Positions 7,101-8,416 of a DNA stretch of 8,416 nt are shown here, one piece after another. The translations under genes were made by a program, and so were the position numbers. Each line of letters begins with the position of its first letter. Within the stretch, counting starts at the first letter, position 1. Origin of the DNA: Accumulibacter sp. Lineage in GTDB: Bacteria; Pseudomonadota; Gammaproteobacteria; Burkholderiales; Rhodocyclaceae. The DNA is taken from the NCBI GenBank assembly GCA_031276375.1, contig JAISNE010000155.1:1-8416 (forward strand). The letters run 5' to 3'. The notes below the pieces were generated by a model. The model did not search any database. It was given only the letters and a program-made list of their open reading frames with translations, and had not been told where the DNA came from.

Positions 7101-7702
7101 CCGTGCATGTTGTTCGCGGGAGAGGCGCCATCGCGGTTGGCGCCGAGAATCCCGAGCATCGCGGTGCCATGACCGCCATTATACGTAGTGCTGGCGCCCG
7201 GATACACAGGGGTAACGGTACTTGGCGCGGCAACGCCGTCATACACCATGCCGGTCATATAAAAGCTCTCGCCCGCGTAAAACGGGTTGGCTGGCCGCCC
7301 ATTGCTTCGGTACCGAAAGCCTGATGAGCCGTACACGCCCTGAACAACGGCCGCGGTGAACCGGTCGCCCTGGAATTCTTGGTGGTTGAGATTATGGCCC
7401 GAATCGATCATGCCCACCGTGACGCCTTGCCCATAATAACCCAAGGCATAGGCGGTCGATGCTTTTTCCGCGGCCAGTCCCCAACTGCGCAGGTATTCTG
7501 GCGTTTCCCAACTGCTCTTCGCGGTGGCAAAGTCAACCGGGAATGCGGCAACATATCCGGGATCTCCCGCATATGAATATTCGTTCGCGGCGGCGCTGGT
7601 AGCACACAGGGCGGCCGACAAAGCGGCTGACAACACGGTAAGAGTGAAAGCAGGGGGCACTTCTTTCCGCTGGGTATATTGATATTTCGTTTTAGATGAC
7701 AT
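4169..7702 (-). CDS. Subtilisin-like (S8) serine protease autotransporter, likely phase-variable
   Basis: This is a predicted type Va-secreted surface protease of 1177 residues. Residues 1-39 form a long signal peptide with a basic start, a hydrophobic core LTVLSAALSAALCA and probable cleavage near SAAA/N. The S8 domain spans about 85-510. It has Asp100 (GMIDSG), His178 (NGGHGTAMLG), a probable oxyanion Asn345 (RSAANQD) and Ser436 (GGTSGSSPHVTG). Then follow the WSNDIGE segment typical of this family, a passenger-associated beta-strand repeat GRLVLTGDNTYEGGTTVEAG (653-672), a linker, and a beta-barrel of about 270 residues ending ANLRISF, with the C-terminal Phe used for outer-membrane insertion. 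The start ATG has AGGAGA 5 bp upstream. Known relatives such as NalP and SphB1 release or process surface proteins, but the target here is unknown. A 16-G run encodes Gly380-384 and the first base of Glu385, inside the protease domain. A one-base change in either direction truncates the protein. A strong terminator follows the stop. Confidence 0.93.
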   Translation of the reverse strand: MSSKTKYQYTQRKEVPPAFTLTVLSAALSAALCATSAAANEYSYAGDPGYVAAFPVDFATAKSSWETPEYLRSWGLAAEKASTAYALGYYGQGVTVGMIDSGHNLNHQEFQGDRFTAAVVQGVYGSSGFRYRSNGRPANPFYAGESFYMTGMVYDGVAAPSTVTPVYPGASTTYNGGHGTAMLGILGANRDGASPANNMHGFAFASDIVLSNTGSTDSNSHGPYHDYTFMYESYKTLVDAGAQVINSSWGTIQTTQPKRPLLDKDDPVYDPALHDWKRLGRDGGNLTQWYFRTLADEEFVHFYFKKAYGESGHQYDPNNPGLTFLDAMYNAVKGTSVVHVRSAANQDQENPNNMAFYPYFNPWAEKHWISVGGLTRVSVGGGGGENEYVLQRNYNEAGPYAKWWHISAPYGDASTSDSTNPDNILNSSYGSAGGTSGSSPHVTGALALFLSRYPDMDAIQARDVLFTTAQNKKADGVTFLDYWTAADGLPDERYGWGYPDIDKGMYGPGQFLGPFTYNLTKAPLDVWSNDIGEVAIKEREREDREWLVGYQAQGIAYAGEYNLNDYGYGLYGLEDIVGVAQPGNSAPNDYATQPRGTYSEWDAYFDATLAYITISQEDADKWRKEWMDEKKAYIQHKIDNGLYTASLTKQGPGRLVLTGDNTYEGGTTVEAGELYGFTESFGTGTVSVDGGKFGVLSTYNDMFTMKGILTSTASRKANIEVNNGGTYLVMADNDVSVGALSFGEGAQIAVGHVDRDVVKDAFEKGTSATGTVTATQVSGFENAQITPYFAFLDHEVTLSANVLTGALNPNDATYASYAAHRNGRAIGAVLDAAHEVDLVGGSAGAFYSALDYYTATRPQVRNTLDALGSDLYLNADNAAAVNQLSLVRTVRNQALGIGGGGGRSAKLNDNARLWATVSGHWGNVDFGHADADSKSQTGLVGAEIKVTPDNTVGVFFGAGASELDASGRYGKVDSDDLHIGVYGLYKGEAVSFNYGAIHSRQDRDARRTLIVGDFAQYNKVTPNATVTQFFGEAAYIGAKTAGYTVEPYAGLAVLRVKSDGFSENVGGLTFRTRINSQTLTAGTLGVRGSIPVGANASLTGDLSAIHFFGGNTPEAKMILADTGTAKIEGGKLGTLLGVGIGLEANLTKATKLNVSYSGAFNGDVKSHGISANLRISF
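4997..5012 (-). repeat. In-frame GGC trinucleotide repeat before the beta-barrel
   Basis: Five consecutive GGC codons on the - strand encode five glycines in LGIGGGGGRSAKL (about residues 898-902). They lie at the junction between the helical linker and the translocator barrel. Length changes here would keep the frame and only change linker length, unlike the homopolymer upstream in the same gene. Confidence 0.7.
6550..6565 (-). repeat. Homopolymeric tract G16 (C16 on + strand) in the protease coding region
   Basis: Sixteen uninterrupted C on the + strand read as G16 in the autotransporter. The present length is in frame: five GGG codons plus the G of GAA. With 17 G the frame reads GGA AAA TGA and stops at 6543-6545 after 386 residues. 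With 15 G it runs 40 altered codons and stops at 6427-6429 after 424 residues. Both stops precede the catalytic Ser436 and the beta-barrel. Such runs slip readily during replication and are the known switch in phase-variable surface genes, including the poly-C tract in neisserial nalP. Confidence 0.93.
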
Positions 7703-7839
7703 TCAACTCTCCTATGGTTATACGAAAAAAACGGTGATGGTAAAAATAGTGAATGAGACACGTAGAGCGTATATCACAACAACTTTCAGACAGAACGAAG
7801 TTATTCTTATACAGTTATATGTCGCATCCGATATAACGA
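7703..7839 (-). promoter_or_regulatory. AT-rich leader and probable promoter region of the autotransporter
   Basis: The 137 bp upstream of the autotransporter start are clearly richer in A and T than the surrounding DNA, with TATA-like stretches around 7808-7837 and an A7 run (+ strand) at 7725-7731. This suits a promoter region on the - strand. I could not find a -35/-10 pair with good matches and 17-bp spacing, so no exact promoter is given. The AGGAGA ribosome-binding site is at 7708-7713. Confidence 0.4.
7708..7713 (-). promoter_or_regulatory. Ribosome-binding site AGGAGA fixing the autotransporter start
   Basis: AGGAGA lies 5 nt before the ATG at 7702 on the - strand. It supports the chosen start, which is also the one that gives a complete signal peptide. 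Confidence 0.85.
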
Positions 7840-7879
7840 CAGCCCGCATAGGTCGGGGTGAGCGAAGCGAACCCCGACA
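7840..7879 (-). repeat. REP-like repeat, left arm of a 40-bp inverted pair
   Basis: This 40-bp sequence contains GGTCGGGGTGAGCGAAGCGA followed by ACCCCGAC. Its exact reverse complement lies at 8170-8209. Each copy can itself fold, with GTCGGGGT pairing to ACCCCGAC around a GAGCGAAGCGA core. This hairpin type resembles repeats I recall from several betaproteobacterial genomes, but I have not checked that. It lies about 140 bp upstream of the autotransporter start, between the promoter region and the decayed transposase-like region. Confidence 0.85.
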
Positions 7880-7901
7880 TCAAATAGCCCTCCCGCCTTG
7901 C

Positions 7902-7927
7902 GTCGGGGTTCGCTTCAATCACCCCGC
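7902..7927 (+). repeat. Third, degenerate REP-like copy
   Basis: GTCGGGGTTCGCTTCAATCA followed by CCCCGC matches the right-hand REP copy, except that AA replaces the GC of the CGCTTCGCTCA core and the final bases differ. It has the orientation of the 8170-8209 copy and lies 22 bp inside the left arm. Its presence shows that a repeat family, not a single inverted repeat, has collected at this site. Confidence 0.7.
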
Positions 7928-8048
7928 CCCCATGCGCGCTATCGTCGCCATCGCCCACAAAATCCTTCGTACCCTCTTCTTCAGGCGGAACAGGAAAAAT
8001 AAAGGGAACGCCAATAACCGACGGTCTTCCGTCCCATGAAGTCTGCTT

Positions 8049-8148
8049 CACATCCCCATGTCCGACAGGATTGAAACGCGCAAACGCTCGGCCATATCTT
8101 CGTGAAAAAACAAGCGCCTCCCGCAACCCAGGTTCTCCGGTGTTTCAT
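8049..8148 (-). pseudogene. Possible remnant of a REP-associated tyrosine transposase (RAYT)
   Basis: On the - strand, an ATG at 8148 opens MKHRRTWVAGGACFFT, which resembles the RAYT (IS200-like, Y1/HUH) N-terminus with its usual YRR..V.GGTYFFT pattern. In the neighbouring frame, shifted by one base at a T6 run, RFNPVGHGDV (8049-8078) resembles the C-terminal HFNPVKHGLV motif of the same family. The central part with the HxH motif and catalytic Tyr is missing, so the gene would be frameshifted and internally deleted. Decayed coding sequence may continue to about 7930. Its position between oppositely oriented REP copies fits the usual RAYT-REP association. The similarity is from remembered family patterns over short stretches, so a chance match remains possible. 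Confidence 0.4.
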
Positions 8149-8169
8149 GGGACTATCGAGCCTGCTTTT

Positions 8170-8209
8170 TGTCGGGGTTCGCTTCGCTCACCCCGACCTA
8201 TGCGGGCTG
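8170..8209 (+). repeat. REP-like repeat, right arm of a 40-bp inverted pair
   Basis: This is the exact reverse complement of 7840-7879 over 40 bp, with 290 bp between the arms. It contains GTCGGGGTTCGCTTCGCTCA followed by CCCCGACC. It lies about 80 bp downstream of the stop of the second autotransporter and could act as that transcript's 3' structure. No T-run follows on the - strand, so I do not call it a terminator. Confidence 0.85.
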
Positions 8210-8260
8210 CACGCCGACATCGAGCGGAGGGACGTAGGGGGAGAATGCCCACCGGGCTGA

Positions 8261-8288
8261 CTGATCCCTGACTCCTGATACCTGACCC
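8261..8288. repeat. Four tandem 7-bp CTGA repeats
   Basis: Four consecutive heptamers, CTGATCC, CTGACTC, CTGATAC and CTGACCC, follow the pattern CTGANNC. A further CTGA lies directly before them at 8257-8260. The array ends 2 bp before the stop codon of the autotransporter fragment (- strand), so it sits at the start of that gene's 3' untranslated region. No function is evident. Confidence 0.6.
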
Positions 8289-8290
8289 CC

Positions 8291-8416
8291 TCAGAACCGG
8301 TAATTCGCCTTGAAGCTCCCGGTCACGCCTTCGCGCTTACCGGTGTAGCCCTGGATGCCGATGTCGAGCGTCAGGGGCACGGTGGCGCTGGGCGTGAGGG
8401 TGATCCCGGCTTCCGC
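8291..8416 (-). CDS. Autotransporter, C-terminal end of the beta-barrel (truncated by window)
   Basis: Only the last 41 codons and the stop are present. The translation includes the strands TVPLTLDIGIQGYTGKREG and VTGSFKANYRF. Alternating hydrophobic residues, a GYTGKREG turn and a C-terminal Phe after Tyr-Arg are typical of the last two strands of an autotransporter beta-domain that inserts into the outer membrane with BAM help. The end sequence differs from that of the neighbouring S8 autotransporter (ANLRISF), so this is a different gene rather than a recent duplicate. The passenger lies outside the window, so its function is unknown. Both genes run in the same direction, with REP-like repeats and no clear intrinsic terminator between them. 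Confidence 0.85.
   Translation of the reverse strand, partial: AEAGITLTPSATVPLTLDIGIQGYTGKREGVTGSFKANYRF

Noticed and set aside
7740..7838. Specific sigma70 promoter (-35/-10 pair) for the autotransporter
   Set aside because: Several TATA-like hexamers are present, but none has a good -35 partner at 16-18 bp, so an exact call would be a guess.
7815..8126. A 103-codon - strand gene with a TTG start
   Set aside because: It has no ribosome-binding site and no ATG, runs through two REP-like copies at its 3' end, and part of it fits better as a frameshifted remnant of a transposase.

Overview
The window is GC-rich Gram-negative DNA. It holds the end of a lipid A / fatty-acid operon, an RNA methyltransferase gene, and then a reverse-strand accessory region with two autotransporter genes. 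The order fabZ-lpxA-lpxB-rnhB followed by a TrmH-type methyltransferase, the codon use, and the GC-rich REP-like repeats suggest a betaproteobacterium, possibly of Rhodocyclales type. That placement is inference from gene order and style, not from a marker gene.

Region 1 (1-2787, + strand) is a tightly packed operon. The 3' part of fabZ is followed by lpxA after 19 bp. lpxA overlaps lpxB by 4 bp (ATGA), and lpxB overlaps rnhB by 23 bp. FabZ serves fatty-acid elongation, LpxA and LpxB make the lipid A disaccharide, and RNase HII is a housekeeping passenger.

Region 2 (2788-3781, + strand) starts with an intergenic cluster of three perfect hairpins. Two of them share a TTCA loop and a GGT(T)CCAAC flank but have different, compensating stems. 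A SpoU/TrmH-family RNA 2'-O-methyltransferase gene follows.

Region 3 (3782-4168) is a gene-free spacer. It contains a short direct repeat, a hairpin, and the rho-independent terminator of the reverse-strand gene that follows.

Region 4 (4169-7702, - strand) is one large intact autotransporter. It has a signal peptide, a subtilisin-like (S8) protease passenger with a visible Asp-His-Ser triad, a passenger-associated beta-strand repeat, and a C-terminal beta-barrel ending in Phe. The protease domain is interrupted at the DNA level by an uninterrupted run of 16 G on the coding strand (C16 at 6550-6565). Here the run is in frame. I translated both one-base slippage products by hand, and both stop before the catalytic serine and the barrel. 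This is the signature of a phase-variable (contingency) surface protease and is the most interesting item in the window.

Region 5 (7703-8416) contains an AT-rich leader upstream of the protease. It also has three copies of a REP-like repeat, two of them forming a perfect 40-bp inverted pair about 290 bp apart. Between the outer copies lies a decayed reading region that resembles the N- and C-terminal pieces of a REP-associated tyrosine transposase (RAYT). After it come a 7-bp tandem repeat and the last 41 codons of a second autotransporter on the - strand.
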